Of a stretch of DNA of 64,000 nt, positions 34,492 to 42,688 are shown piece by piece. The stretch's first letter is position 1; each line of letters begins with the position of its first letter. This DNA is from Gordonibacter pamelaeae (GTDB lineage: Bacteria; Actinomycetota; Coriobacteriia; Coriobacteriales; Eggerthellaceae). The notes beneath the pieces were generated by a model. The model ran no database searches. It saw only the letters and a program-made list of their open reading frames with translations, and had not been told where the DNA came from. The position numbers and the translations under genes were made by a program. The DNA lies in the NCBI RefSeq assembly GCF_042665095.1, contig NZ_JBHTBV010000001.1; one strand, given 5' to 3'.

Positions 34492-35358
34492 ATGTTCGAA
34501 CAGGATGAGGCCCCGTTCGTCGGCCTCGGCCAGGAAGCGGGCGCGGAGGCGCTCGACGCCTTCTTCGCGCACACGCCGCGGCTGGCCGTGGCGTTCTCGG
34601 GCGGGTGCGATTCTTCGTATCTGGTGGCAGCGGCGCGCCATGCCGGCGTGGACGTGCGGGCCTACCTCGTGCGCACGGCGTTCCAGCTGCCCTGCGAGAT
34701 AGCCGACGCCGAGCGGTTGGCGGCCGAACTGGGCTTCGAGCTGGCCATCGTCGACGCCGATGTGCTGGCAGAGGACGCCATCTGCGCGAACCCTCCCGAC
34801 CGCTGCTACCGGTGCAAGCGCTTCATCTTCTCCACGATACTGAAGCGCCTCGAGGAGGACGGCCTCGCCGGCACGCCCCTGGCCGACGGAACGAATGCGA
34901 CGGACGACCCCGCCCGCCGCCCGGGCTTCCGCGCGCTGGCCGAGCTGGACGTGGTATCGCCGCTGCGCCGTGCGGGCCTGGGCAAAGACGACGTGCGGGC
35001 GGCCTCGCGGGGGCTCGGGCTGTTCACGGCGGGCAAGCCCAGCTTCTCGTGCCTGGCCGTGTACGTGCCGGAAGGGGAGCGCATCACGGCGGCATCGCTC
35101 AAAGCGGCGGCGCGCTCGCCCGAGGTGGTCTCGCGGCTCGTGACGCGCAACGCGGCTATCGGGGTCGACCTGGACACCGTGTACTCGGCCGACGGCGTGG
35201 TCGCCCATCTGGTGGAAGGCGCGGAAGGCGGTCAAGGCGCCGCCGGTGCGACCGCGGCCGGCGCGCCTGCTGGCGGGAAGGCGCCGAATGCCGCCGCTGC
35301 GGCTGCTTTCGGCGGGGCAAGGGCTTTCGGCGGAATGGAAGCGGAGGGGGTGCGCTGA
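34492..35358 (+). CDS. larE: LarE, ATP-dependent sacrificial sulfur transferase
   Basis: LarE donates sulfur to build the nickel-pincer nucleotide cofactor used by lactate racemase and related enzymes. The PP-loop SGGCDSS is at residues 36-42. The region PPDRCYRCKRFIFS (near 102-114), DGTNATDDPARRPGFRAL and KPSFSCLAV follow; Cys187 in the last matches the cysteine that gives up its sulfur in the known single-cysteine LarE. The last 45 residues are an Ala/Gly-rich tail absent from the family core. The ATG at 34492 has GGAAGGA 8-9 bases upstream; a GTG at 34474 is less likely. It overlaps larB (TGATG). Confidence 0.93.
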   Translation: MFEQDEAPFVGLGQEAGAEALDAFFAHTPRLAVAFSGGCDSSYLVAAARHAGVDVRAYLVRTAFQLPCEIADAERLAAELGFELAIVDADVLAEDAICANPPDRCYRCKRFIFSTILKRLEEDGLAGTPLADGTNATDDPARRPGFRALAELDVVSPLRRAGLGKDDVRAASRGLGLFTAGKPSFSCLAVYVPEGERITAASLKAAARSPEVVSRLVTRNAAIGVDLDTVYSADGVVAHLVEGAEGGQGAAGATAAGAPAGGKAPNAAAAAAFGGARAFGGMEAEGVR

Positions 35359-36140
35359 TGGACGAGCGCGAGATGCGCGCGATGCTGGCGGCGGTGGCGG
35401 ACGGGTCGCTCGACCCGGACGAGGCGGCGCTGCGCCTGAAGACGGCCCCGTTCACGGATCTGGGCTACGCGAAGGTGGACCACCAGCGCGGCATGCGGCA
35501 GGGCGTGGCCGAGGTCGTGTACGGGGCGGGCAAGACTCCCGCGCAGATGGCGGGCATCGTGGCGAGCATGCGCGCGGCGGGGCAGGGGCGCGTGCTGGTC
35601 ACGCGGCTCGCGCCCGAGGCGGCCGAGGGGCTCCGGGCGCTTCTGGCGGAATCGGACCCGGAGGCGGCCGAGGCGTTCGCCTACCACGAGCTGCCGCGCA
35701 TCGGCCTGGTGGGCGGCCTTCCCGAGCCCGACGGCAACGGGCCTGTCGTGATCGCGGCGGCCGGCACGAGCGACCTGCCCGTGGCCGAGGAGGCCGCGCT
35801 CACGGCCGAGGTGCTGGGCAATGCCGTCGCGCGCTTGTACGACGTGGGCGTGGCCGGCATCCACCGATTGCTGGCACATGCGGACGACATCGCGTCGGCG
35901 CAGGTGGTGGTGGCCGTGGCCGGTATGGAGGGGGCGCTCGCGTCCGTGGTGGGCGGCCTGGCGTCGTGCCCGGTCATCGCCGTGCCCACGTCCGTGGGCT
36001 ACGGCGCCTCGTTCGGCGGCGTGGCGGCGCTGCTGGCCATGCTGAACTCGTGCGCCTCGGGCGTGTCCGTGGTGAACATCGACAACGGCTTCGGCGCCGG
36101 ATACCAGGCGTCGGCCATCAACCACCTGAAAGCGAAGTGA
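35358..36140 (+). CDS. larB: LarB, nickel-pincer cofactor carboxylase
   Basis: LarB carboxylates and hydrolyses nicotinic acid adenine dinucleotide, the first step of the nickel-pincer cofactor. The 260-aa protein has the family's N-terminal helical part (AALRLKTAPFTDLGYAKVDHQRGMRQG) and a PurE-like C-terminal domain. The latter includes IAAAGTSDLPVAEEA, DVGVAGIHRLL and VAGMEGALASVVGGL, then VIAVPTSVGYGASFGG and VVNIDNGFGAGY. Its start overlaps the larE stop by one base, so the two are translationally coupled. Confidence 0.95.
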   Translation: MDEREMRAMLAAVADGSLDPDEAALRLKTAPFTDLGYAKVDHQRGMRQGVAEVVYGAGKTPAQMAGIVASMRAAGQGRVLVTRLAPEAAEGLRALLAESDPEAAEAFAYHELPRIGLVGGLPEPDGNGPVVIAAAGTSDLPVAEEAALTAEVLGNAVARLYDVGVAGIHRLLAHADDIASAQVVVAVAGMEGALASVVGGLASCPVIAVPTSVGYGASFGGVAALLAMLNSCASGVSVVNIDNGFGAGYQASAINHLKAK

Positions 36141-36145
36141 ATGCC

Positions 36146-36700
36146 ATGACCACGCTCCATCTCGACCTGACCCGCGACGCCACGCGCCGATCCCTGCTTT
36201 CCGACCTGCGCGGGCGGCTGGATGCCGACGCCCGCACTGCGCTCGATGCCGCCGTGGAGGCGGCGGGCGTGCCCGAGCGGCACCACCACGACCTGCCCGA
36301 CGTGCTGGCCACGATCGATGGCCTGCAGGCGAGCGACCGCGTGAAGGACGACATGCGCGCTGTATACCGCATCCTCGCCGAGGCCGAGGCCTCGGTGCAC
36401 GGGTGCGCGGTGGACGAGACGCACTTCCACGAGGTGGGCAACGGCGAGGCCGTGCGCAACGTGTGCGCCGTGTGCCTGGCCGTGGAGGCGCTTGCGCCCG
36501 AGCGCATCGCGGCCACGCCCGTGCAGGTGGGCAGCGGCACGGTGACGTGCGCCCATGGCGAGCTGCACATCCCCGCGCCGGCCACGGCCGCCATCCTCGC
36601 GGCCGGCATACCCGTGTGCACCGAGCGCCTGGACGGCGAGCGCTGCACCCCCACGAGCGCAGCCCTCATCAAGCATTTCGTGGACGAGTTCGATGCCTGA
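36146..36700 (+). CDS. larC: Short LarC-like protein (nickel insertase N-terminal half)
   Basis: Only 184 aa are present, against about 400 for full LarC, the CTP-dependent enzyme that inserts nickel into the pincer cofactor. The recognisable part is HFHEVGNGEAVRNVCAVCLAVEAL, then PVQVGSGTVTCAHGELHIPAPATAAILAAGIPV and CTPTSAALIK. The usual N-terminal GisGDM motif is replaced by DLTRDATRRSLL, and the C-terminal domain is missing. In lactobacilli LarC is made from larC1 and larC2 by frameshifting, but no larC2-like sequence follows here. It is 5 bases after larB, and its stop overlaps the next start. It may be a reduced form or a remnant. Confidence 0.75.
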   Translation: MTTLHLDLTRDATRRSLLSDLRGRLDADARTALDAAVEAAGVPERHHHDLPDVLATIDGLQASDRVKDDMRAVYRILAEAEASVHGCAVDETHFHEVGNGEAVRNVCAVCLAVEALAPERIAATPVQVGSGTVTCAHGELHIPAPATAAILAAGIPVCTERLDGERCTPTSAALIKHFVDEFDA

Positions 36701-37352
36701 CGTCGGAGATCCCGTGCTTCTCAGACCCCGCGATGCACGGGGCCAGGCCGCGGGGTCCAAGGCACGGGACGCAAGGAGCTCGGGTGTCGGAACCCGGGAC
36801 GTTGGCGGGCGGGGCGGCAAGGTAGTCCTCGAGACCGAGCGCCTCGTGCTGCGCGAGATGGTGCCGGATGATTTCGATGCTCTCTGTCGCACGCTGCAAG
36901 ATGCGGAGGCCATGTATGCCTACGAGGGCGCGTTCTCGGATGCCGAGGTGCGCGCGTGGCTCGACCGCCAGATCGCGCGCTACCGCGACGACGGTATCGG
37001 CCTTTGGGCGGTCGAGCTGAAAGAGACGGGCGAGTTCATCGGCCAGTGCGGCCTGACCTGGCAGGACTTCGACGGCGGACGGGTCATGGAAGTGGGCTAC
37101 CTCTTCGAGCGCGCGTTCTGGCACAACGGGTACGCCACCGAAGCCGCCCGCGCCTGCCGCGACCACGCGTTCGATGTGCTGGGCGCCGACGAGGTGTTCT
37201 CCATCGTCCGCGACACGAACGAAGCGTCCCTCGCCGTCGCCCATCGCAACGGCATGCGGCAGTGCGGCGCCCTCGTCAAGCACTACCGCGGTGTGCGCAT
37301 GCCGCACCTCGTGCTCTCGGTGACGCGCGTCGAGCGTGACGGGGTATACTGA
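36693..37352 (+). CDS. GNAT-family N-acetyltransferase (RimJ/RimL-like)
   Basis: The core begins VLETERLVLREMVPDDFDAL, typical of RimJ/RimL-type acetyltransferases that modify protein N-termini or small amines. EVGYLFERAFWHNGYATEAARA is the acetyl-CoA binding block, and FSIVRDTNEASLAVAHRNGMRQ the C-terminal one. The ATG at 36693 overlaps the end of larC by 8 bases and gives 219 aa. About 43 residues precede the domain and look disordered, so a start nearer 36783 (GTG) is possible. Acceptor unknown; no link to nickel is evident beyond position. Confidence 0.85.
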   Translation: MPDVGDPVLLRPRDARGQAAGSKARDARSSGVGTRDVGGRGGKVVLETERLVLREMVPDDFDALCRTLQDAEAMYAYEGAFSDAEVRAWLDRQIARYRDDGIGLWAVELKETGEFIGQCGLTWQDFDGGRVMEVGYLFERAFWHNGYATEAARACRDHAFDVLGADEVFSIVRDTNEASLAVAHRNGMRQCGALVKHYRGVRMPHLVLSVTRVERDGVY

Positions 37353-37400
37353 CTCTGACGGAAAGCGCGCCGCGCACACGGCGAGGAAGGCGGGAAGATC

Positions 37401-38711
37401 ATGGCGTACGTTCTCACGCATGCGACGGTGCTCGACGGCACGGAGCAGATGGAGCCCCAGCCCAACATGACGGTGGTAGTGGACGACGGCGGGCGTATCG
37501 ACCGCGTGGGGCCGGCGGCCACCACGGTGGGGCCGATGGGCGCGCGCGAGGTCGACCTCGGCGGCGCGTATCTCATGCCGGGCCTGATCAATGCGCACGT
37601 GCACCTGTGCGGCTCGGGCAAGCCCATGAGCGCGGGCGGCGCGGGCGACCTCATCGACAAGGTGGTGGGCAACCCGGTGGGCATGTGGGCGCTGCGCCGC
37701 ATGATCCGAGGCCACGCCCAGGCGCAGCTGGCGAGCGGCGTGACCACCGTGCGCAGCGTGGGCGACCCCGGCTTCGCCGACGTGGACGTGCGCGACGCCA
37801 TCGACGCGGGCAAGTTCCCCGGGCCGCGCCTGCTCACCTCCGGCGTGGGCGTCACGGTGCCGGGCGGCCACGGCGCGGGGCTGTTCGCGCACATAGCGAA
37901 GACGCCCGAGGACGCCCGCGAGATCGTGCGCACCTGCTTCGCGCACAACTGCGACCTGGTGAAGCTGTTCGTCACGGGCGGGGTGTTCGACGCCGAGGTG
38001 GAGGGTGAGCCGGGCGTGCTGCGCATGTCGCCCGAGATCGCGCACGCCGCCGTGGACGAGGCGCACAAGCTGGGCATGCCGGCGGCCGCGCACATCGAGA
38101 GCGCCGAGGGCGTGCGCGTGGGCCTGGAGGCCGGCGTGGACACCATCGAGCACGGGGCGGAGCTGGACGAGGGGCTGATAGCGCTCTTCAAGGAGAATGG
38201 CGTCGGCCGTGCCTCGTCGCTCACCTGCACCGTCTCGCCGGCGCTGCCGTTCGTGGAGCTGCCTCCCGATAAGACGAAGTCCACCGAGGTGCAGAAGGCG
38301 AACGGCCGCATCGTCTACGAGGGCATCGTGCGCGCCGCGCAGCAGGCGCTCGCGGCCGGCATCCCCGTGGGCCTGGGCACCGACTCGTCGTGTCCCTACA
38401 TCACGCACTACGATATGTGGCGCGAGGTGGTGTACTTCGAGCGCCTCGTGGGCGCGTCGCGCCAAATGGCGCTGCACACCGCCACGCTCGGCAACGCGCG
38501 CATCCTGGGGCTGGGCGAGGAGACGGGATCCATCGCGGAGGGCAAGGCCGCCGACCTCATCGTGACGAAGGAGAACCCGCTGGAGAACCTGGAGGCCCTG
38601 CGCGACGTGGGTATGGTGATGGCACGCGGCAGGCTCGACGAGCATCCCCGCGTGAAGCGCATCCCCGAGCTGGACGCCGAGCTCGACGGCTTCCTGCCGA
38701 AGCCCTGCTAG
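37401..38711 (+). CDS. Amidohydrolase family protein (imidazolonepropionase-like)
   Basis: The 436-aa enzyme has the metal-dependent amidohydrolase barrel. The first metal site is LMPGLINAHVHLCG, followed by SGVTTVRSVGDPG and VKLFVTGGVFD with the likely bridging lysine region. AAAHIESAEG and DTIEHGAEL give the later histidines, and GLGTDSSCPY the catalytic aspartate. It ends in GSIAEGKAADLIVTKENPL. This arrangement is closest to cytosolic prolidase or imidazolonepropionase-like proteins; the substrate is unknown. No signal peptide. Its start has GAGGAAGGCGGG upstream. The stop overlaps the convergent VWA gene by 4 bases. Confidence 0.88.
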   Translation: MAYVLTHATVLDGTEQMEPQPNMTVVVDDGGRIDRVGPAATTVGPMGAREVDLGGAYLMPGLINAHVHLCGSGKPMSAGGAGDLIDKVVGNPVGMWALRRMIRGHAQAQLASGVTTVRSVGDPGFADVDVRDAIDAGKFPGPRLLTSGVGVTVPGGHGAGLFAHIAKTPEDAREIVRTCFAHNCDLVKLFVTGGVFDAEVEGEPGVLRMSPEIAHAAVDEAHKLGMPAAAHIESAEGVRVGLEAGVDTIEHGAELDEGLIALFKENGVGRASSLTCTVSPALPFVELPPDKTKSTEVQKANGRIVYEGIVRAAQQALAAGIPVGLGTDSSCPYITHYDMWREVVYFERLVGASRQMALHTATLGNARILGLGEETGSIAEGKAADLIVTKENPLENLEALRDVGMVMARGRLDEHPRVKRIPELDAELDGFLPKPC

Positions 38712-40531
38712 CGGTTGATTCGGCCCCCGTCCGCGTACGGTGAGGCCGCCGCGGGTTCGCGCGAGCGGAGGGCGAGGGCGTCCAGCAGGCGGGCGAACTC
38801 CGCGCGTTCCTCGCCGTCGGCGGCATCCACCAACTCGCGGGCCGACTGGAACGTCGCCGTGCCCGCATGGGGCGATTGGCGCAGCACCATGGCGCACTCG
38901 GCGACGGCGGCGGCAAGGCGCCAGTCGGTGCTCGGCTCGGCGGTATGGTCGGCGCGCCCGACGACGCGCGCCTGGTTCTGCGCCGCGTCCCCGCCGGCGG
39001 GGCGGTAGCGCACGGAGCAGGTGAGCCACTCGCTGCCGTCGGTGCAGATGGCAAGGCCGCCTTCCCCGCCGTCGCCCGGCGCGCCCGCCGCGCCCGTCAC
39101 GGCATCTCCCGCCCTTGCGACGTCGCCGTCCGAGCGGCCGTACTTCAGCTGCGGGACGGCCACCTCGAACGGCGAATCGGCCGGCACCACCTCGTAGGCC
39201 ACGGTGAACGCGTGCCCCGCGCCCACCTCGCCGGCGTCGGCCGCATCGTCCAGGAAGTCCTCGTCGGCCAGCGCGCGGTTCTCGTAGCCGATGAGCCGGT
39301 AGCCCTTGACCTGGGCTGGGTTGAACTCCAACTGCAGCTTCACGTCGTCGGCCAGCGGGGTGAAGTTCGCCAGCAGGTTGCGGCCGAGCACGCGCCGGGC
39401 CTCTTCGGCGCAGTCGATGTAGTGGTAGGAGCCGTCGCCGTGGTCGGCCAGCACCTCCATCTTGGCGTCCTGGTAGTTTCCCGTGCCGAACCCGAGCACC
39501 GATAGGTACACGCCGTGCCCGCGCCGCCCGTCCACGAAGTCGTGCAGCTCGTCCTCCGAGGCCATGCCCACGTTCAAGTCGCCGTCGGACGCCATGACGA
39601 TGCGGTTCACGCCGCCTTCGACGAAGTTCCGCTCGGCCACGTCGTAGGCCGTGCGCAGGCCGGCCTCCCCGTTCGTGGAGCCCTCGGCCCGCAGGTTGCC
39701 CACCGCGCGCAGGATGCGCTGCCGGTCGGCGCCGCTCGCGCCCTCCAGCACCACGCGTTCCTCGCCGCTGTACGTGACCAGGGACACGCGGTCGTTCTCG
39801 TCCAGGCCTTGCACGAGCGTGGCGAACGCCTCCTGCAGAAGCGGCAGCTTGTCGGCATCGGCCATGGAGCCGGACACGTCGATCAGGAACACGAGGTTCG
39901 AGCCGGTTTCGGGCGCAGTCTCGGCCGGGGTGGTGGCGAAGCCCATGACCAGGAGCTTCGTGTCGGGGTTCCACGGACAGTCGGCCATCTCGGCAGAGAT
40001 ACCGAACAGGTCGTCGCCCTCGGGCGGGGCGTAGCGGTAATCGAAGTAGTTCAGCAGCTCCTCGGTGCGCACGGCGCCTGCGGGTATGTCGGCGGGCCAC
40101 GCCCCGTCGCGCACCATGCGGCGCAGGTTGGCATAGGAGGCCGTGTCCACGTCGGCGGAGAACGTGGAGAGCGGCCGTGCGGCCGTGGACACGAAGCCGG
40201 GCTCCTCAGTGTTCGCGTACCCCTCGCCGGCGTAAGGGTCGGGGGGTGCGCCGCCGTCGGGCGCGGGAGGGCAACCGGCGGACGCGCTGCCCGCATTCAA
40301 GCCGGCCGCGCTAGAGGCTTCCGGCGCCGATTCGTCCCGGGCTGCGCCGAGGGCGTGGAATTCCTCGCACGACGCCGCCTGGGGGCTGGCTGGGAGCGTG
40401 CTGCAGTACCAGGCGCCCGCCGCCAGCACCGCCGCCAGCGCGACGGCTCCTGCGACGAGCAGGCGGGCATGCGGGCGGCGCGGGGCGGGGGATCGGCGCC
40501 CGTTCGCACGGGCGGGCATGGAGGCTTTCAT
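38708..40531 (-). CDS. VWA domain protein (YfbK-like), membrane-anchored
   Basis: The 607-aa protein has one N-terminal membrane segment (residues 24-41) and then an extracellular part. A Ser/Ala/Gly-rich stretch leads to the YfbK-type N-terminal domain (PLSTFSADVDTASYANLRRMV). The von Willebrand A domain follows with an intact metal-ion site (D218, S220, S222 in DVSGSM). A C-terminal DUF3520-type region shows LQLEFNPAQVKGYRLIGYENR. Such proteins bind partners or surfaces through metal. It is preceded by an ECF-type promoter identical in layout to the one before the sigma gene, so it belongs to that regulon. The ATG follows AGAAAGGGAAC. Confidence 0.9.
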   Translation of the reverse strand: MKASMPARANGRRSPAPRRPHARLLVAGAVALAAVLAAGAWYCSTLPASPQAASCEEFHALGAARDESAPEASSAAGLNAGSASAGCPPAPDGGAPPDPYAGEGYANTEEPGFVSTAARPLSTFSADVDTASYANLRRMVRDGAWPADIPAGAVRTEELLNYFDYRYAPPEGDDLFGISAEMADCPWNPDTKLLVMGFATTPAETAPETGSNLVFLIDVSGSMADADKLPLLQEAFATLVQGLDENDRVSLVTYSGEERVVLEGASGADRQRILRAVGNLRAEGSTNGEAGLRTAYDVAERNFVEGGVNRIVMASDGDLNVGMASEDELHDFVDGRRGHGVYLSVLGFGTGNYQDAKMEVLADHGDGSYHYIDCAEEARRVLGRNLLANFTPLADDVKLQLEFNPAQVKGYRLIGYENRALADEDFLDDAADAGEVGAGHAFTVAYEVVPADSPFEVAVPQLKYGRSDGDVARAGDAVTGAAGAPGDGGEGGLAICTDGSEWLTCSVRYRPAGGDAAQNQARVVGRADHTAEPSTDWRLAAAVAECAMVLRQSPHAGTATFQSARELVDAADGEERAEFARLLDALALRSREPAAASPYADGGRINR

Positions 40532-40559
40532 GGGCGTTCCCTTTCTCGCTTGCTGCCCT

Positions 40560-40589
40560 TAACACGATCGGGGATGCCGGTTTGTCGGG
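40560..40589 (-). promoter_or_regulatory. ECF-type promoter of the VWA gene
   Basis: On the minus strand CCCGACA (40589-40583), 12 bases, then CGATCGTGTTA (40570-40560). The same two blocks with the same 12-base gap stand before the sigma gene (42051-42022). Confidence 0.7.
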
Positions 40590-40637
40590 GAGATTCCGCG
40601 CGATGGCTGCGTGCGGCTCCGGGCGCAGAAGCCCGCG

Positions 40638-41540
40638 CTACGCGGCTTCGTCGGCCCAGTAGCAGGCGGCGTCGCCCGGATAGCGCACGGCGTAGGGATG
40701 CGCGTCGCTCGCCGAGGCGAAAACCGTGCAGGTCACGGCAGGCCCTCCGGCGCCGTCGGAGGCGGTCGCCTGCTCGATCGCGGCGCCCACGAGGGCCGGG
40801 TTGGCGGCGAGGGGCTGTCCCGCCTCGTCGGTTGCGATGTGTAGGACCTGGCCGGAGGCGAGCGTGACGAGCGGGCAGCGCGCGCCGGCGCCGGTGCTGT
40901 CGCCGGAAGAGCTCTCGTTGACCGAACCGTCGGAGGAGGGCGCCTCTGCAGAGCCGCCGGACGGGGGCGCGCTCGCGGAGCCGTCGTCTCGGCTTGCCTC
41001 GGGTGCGCCGTTCGCGGCTCCGTCGGACGCCGAGCCGAGGTCTTCGGAAGCCGCGCTGTCCGAGATGCTGGCAAGCTCCCCGGACGACGAGGCGGTCCCG
41101 CTGCCCGCTGCTCCCTGCAGGCTGCCGTTCAGCTGTGCGGCGACGAGGCCTTGATAGGCGAGCGCGCCCACTCCGGCCAGCAGCACCAGGCACGCCGCCG
41201 CCGGAAGCAGCACCTTTCCTGCGCGCAGGCGCCGCGCACCGCGCACCGCGCCCGTCCGCTCGACCGGGCCGCGCCGTGCCAGATCGGCTGCAGCTGCGCC
41301 GTCGCCGCAGGTTGCGATCAGGGCGGCGAGCATGCGCTCCTCGGCTGCGGCGGACGGTCCCATGCGGTCGAAGGCGCTTGCGATAACCGCGTCGAGCCCC
41401 GGTTCGCAGAAGGGGGCTTCCGCCGCCTGGCGTGCGCCGGGCGCATCCGCGGCGATAGCCGGCGCGGGGGCCTGCTCGTCCTCGAAGGGGTCCTCGACGG
41501 TGAAAAGGTCCTTGCGGTCACGGTCGTTCACGGCGCTCAC
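40638..41540 (-). CDS. Membrane protein, probable anti-sigma factor
   Basis: The 300-aa protein overlaps the end of the ECF sigma gene by 23 bases and is translated with it. The first 105 residues are cytoplasmic and contain a short helical stretch (VIASAFDRMGPSAAAEERMLAALIA). One membrane helix spans about residues 110-130. The outside part is a long Ser/Ala/Gly/Asp-rich stalk, then a small C-terminal domain (PLVTLASGQVLHIATDEAGQ ... CTVFASASDAHPYAVRY). The position and topology fit an anti-sigma factor, but no zinc or classical anti-sigma motif is seen, so the role rests on context. Confidence 0.6.
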   Translation of the reverse strand: MSAVNDRDRKDLFTVEDPFEDEQAPAPAIAADAPGARQAAEAPFCEPGLDAVIASAFDRMGPSAAAEERMLAALIATCGDGAAAADLARRGPVERTGAVRGARRLRAGKVLLPAAACLVLLAGVGALAYQGLVAAQLNGSLQGAAGSGTASSSGELASISDSAASEDLGSASDGAANGAPEASRDDGSASAPPSGGSAEAPSSDGSVNESSSGDSTGAGARCPLVTLASGQVLHIATDEAGQPLAANPALVGAAIEQATASDGAGGPAVTCTVFASASDAHPYAVRYPGDAACYWADEAA

Positions 41541-42027
41541 CTCCCAACATGGTCTTAAGCAGCGCGCGGGCCTCGCTCAAGTGGCTGCGCACCGTCGAGG
41601 CGGGCGTGCCGGTGATGAGCGCGATGTCGGCGGTGCGGTACCCTTCGTAGTAGTACAGGTACACGCACGTCTTGTACTTAGGGGGAAGGGCGAGCACCGC
41701 CTCGAGCGTCTCGTCGCCGCCGACGGCCGTCCGGTCGTCGGGCACGTCGTCCGGCAGCTCCGCGGCGCATCGGCGCGCCGCGCTCTTCAGCACGTCGCGG
41801 CAGTGGTTCTGGGCGCACACGATGAGCCACGCCTTCTCGTGCTCGGCATCGTTGAAGCGCCGCGGCTTGCCGAGCAGCTTCGCGAACACGGTCTGCACCG
41901 CATCCTCCGCATCGGCCGCGTTGCCGAGATAGGTATAGCACAGGCGGTAGACCGTCTTCGCATGGCGGCGGAACACCGCGGCTATGTCGTCGTTCTTCGG
42001 CAGGTTCTCCCTTTCTGCCCCTAACAC
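41518..42027 (-). CDS. ECF-type RNA polymerase sigma factor
   Basis: A sigma-70 family protein of the ECF group. Region 2 reads TVYRLCYTYLGNAADAEDAVQTVFAKLL, and region 4 LPPKYKTCVYLYYYEGYRTADIALITG, with TPASTVRSHLSEARALL as the DNA-reading helix. The frame opens at a GTG (42027), but that codon lies inside the -10 block of the predicted promoter, so translation probably begins later, for example near 42003 after AAAGGGAG. The gene leads an operon with its presumed anti-sigma factor and the VWA gene, the last also having its own copy of the promoter. Likely autoregulated, responding to an envelope signal. Confidence 0.9.
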   Translation of the reverse strand: MLGAERENLPKNDDIAAVFRRHAKTVYRLCYTYLGNAADAEDAVQTVFAKLLGKPRRFNDAEHEKAWLIVCAQNHCRDVLKSAARRCAAELPDDVPDDRTAVGGDETLEAVLALPPKYKTCVYLYYYEGYRTADIALITGTPASTVRSHLSEARALLKTMLGGERRERP

Positions 42028-42051
42028 GATCGCAGGGGCGGAAATGTCGGG
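42022..42051 (-). promoter_or_regulatory. ECF-type promoter of the sigma gene
   Basis: On the minus strand CCCGACA (42051-42045), 12 bases, then CGATCGTGTTA (42032-42022), matching the VWA promoter base for base in these blocks. This suggests the sigma factor drives its own gene. Confidence 0.7.
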
Positions 42052-42380
42052 AAACCGGCATACTTTTTTGCGCGCGATTGCCTTGTTCCCCGCTACGGAC
42101 AGTGTAGCGGATGCGTAGGCGATGGAGGGAAGCGGCTCGGGCCGTGTCAGGTCCCGCTCGCCAACCGTCGAAATGCCGTTCGAATCTTGCGCGGCAACCG
42201 TGGGGATCTTGCAGGGATCAAGCAGATTGCCGGCTCAAATTCTAAACGAGATACCGCCTGATCAAACAGCAAAAATTGAAGACGCTTCACCATGTGAAAC
42301 CAGTGCGGAACGTGCTAGAATGCCTCGCGACAGCGGTGTCCGCTTCCAGCGGGTGACGCCTTAGAGATAAGGAGGACCCT
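42028..42380. other. Divergent intergenic region, partly AT-rich
   Basis: These 353 bases carry the ECF promoter at the left. The part from about 42160 to 42330 is lower in GC than its surroundings. An extended -10 box TGCTAGAAT (42313-42321) could drive the small membrane peptide at 42381, and TTCAC/GTGAA (42286-42298) forms a small inverted repeat where the -35 box would be. An 80-codon open frame at 42122 has no ribosome site and is not accepted. Confidence 0.4.
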
Positions 42381-42512
42381 ATGGATAGTTTCAACCTGAT
42401 CGCAGGACTCTGTTCCATCTTGTCATTTCTTCTGGCAGCCTACGACTGGTCGCAGCGAAAACGGAAAGCGAGGGGCAAGGCGAAACGAGCACCAAAAAGG
42501 CGGTCGAGCTAG
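42381..42512 (+). CDS. Small membrane peptide (43 aa), possible type I toxin-like
   Basis: A 43-codon gene with a strong AAGGAGGA site 5-6 bases before its ATG. Residues 6-20 (LIAGLCSILSFLLAA) form one membrane helix; the last 20 residues are very basic (QRKRKARGKAKRAPKRR). A hairpin, GGCGGTC/GACCGCC (42499-42525), overlaps the stop codon and may end the transcript. Short hydrophobic peptides with a basic tail and a hairpin at the 3' end resemble type I toxins, but no antisense RNA promoter was identified. I do not recognise the sequence. Confidence rests on the ribosome site and clean membrane-helix pattern. Confidence 0.5.
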   Translation: MDSFNLIAGLCSILSFLLAAYDWSQRKRKARGKAKRAPKRRSS

Positions 42513-42525
42513 CACTCTGACCGCC
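42499..42525 (+). terminator. Hairpin overlapping the end of the small peptide gene
   Basis: GGCGGTC (42499-42505) pairs with GACCGCC (42519-42525) around 13 bases that include the stop codon. There is no T run. Confidence 0.35.
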
Positions 42526-42688
42526 TAACCAAGTCCCGCGTCACCCGCCCGGACTTCCAACCCCGCGGGCACCGCTGACACCCTGCATTATACACACCGC
42601 AACGCCCGGCGCAAGCCCGTCTTTTCGGCCGTTTGCGGTATGATGGCGTGACGAGCGAGGGCGCGAGCGCCCGGAGAGGGAAGGGCCC

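Noticed and set aside
34245..34508. An 87-codon frame between the aldo/keto reductase and larE
   Set aside because: It runs through the 24-bp inverted repeat and the MerR-type promoter and has no ribosome site.
42122..42364. An 80-codon frame upstream of the small membrane peptide
   Set aside because: No ribosome site and no protein-like composition. It covers the likely promoter of the peptide at 42381.
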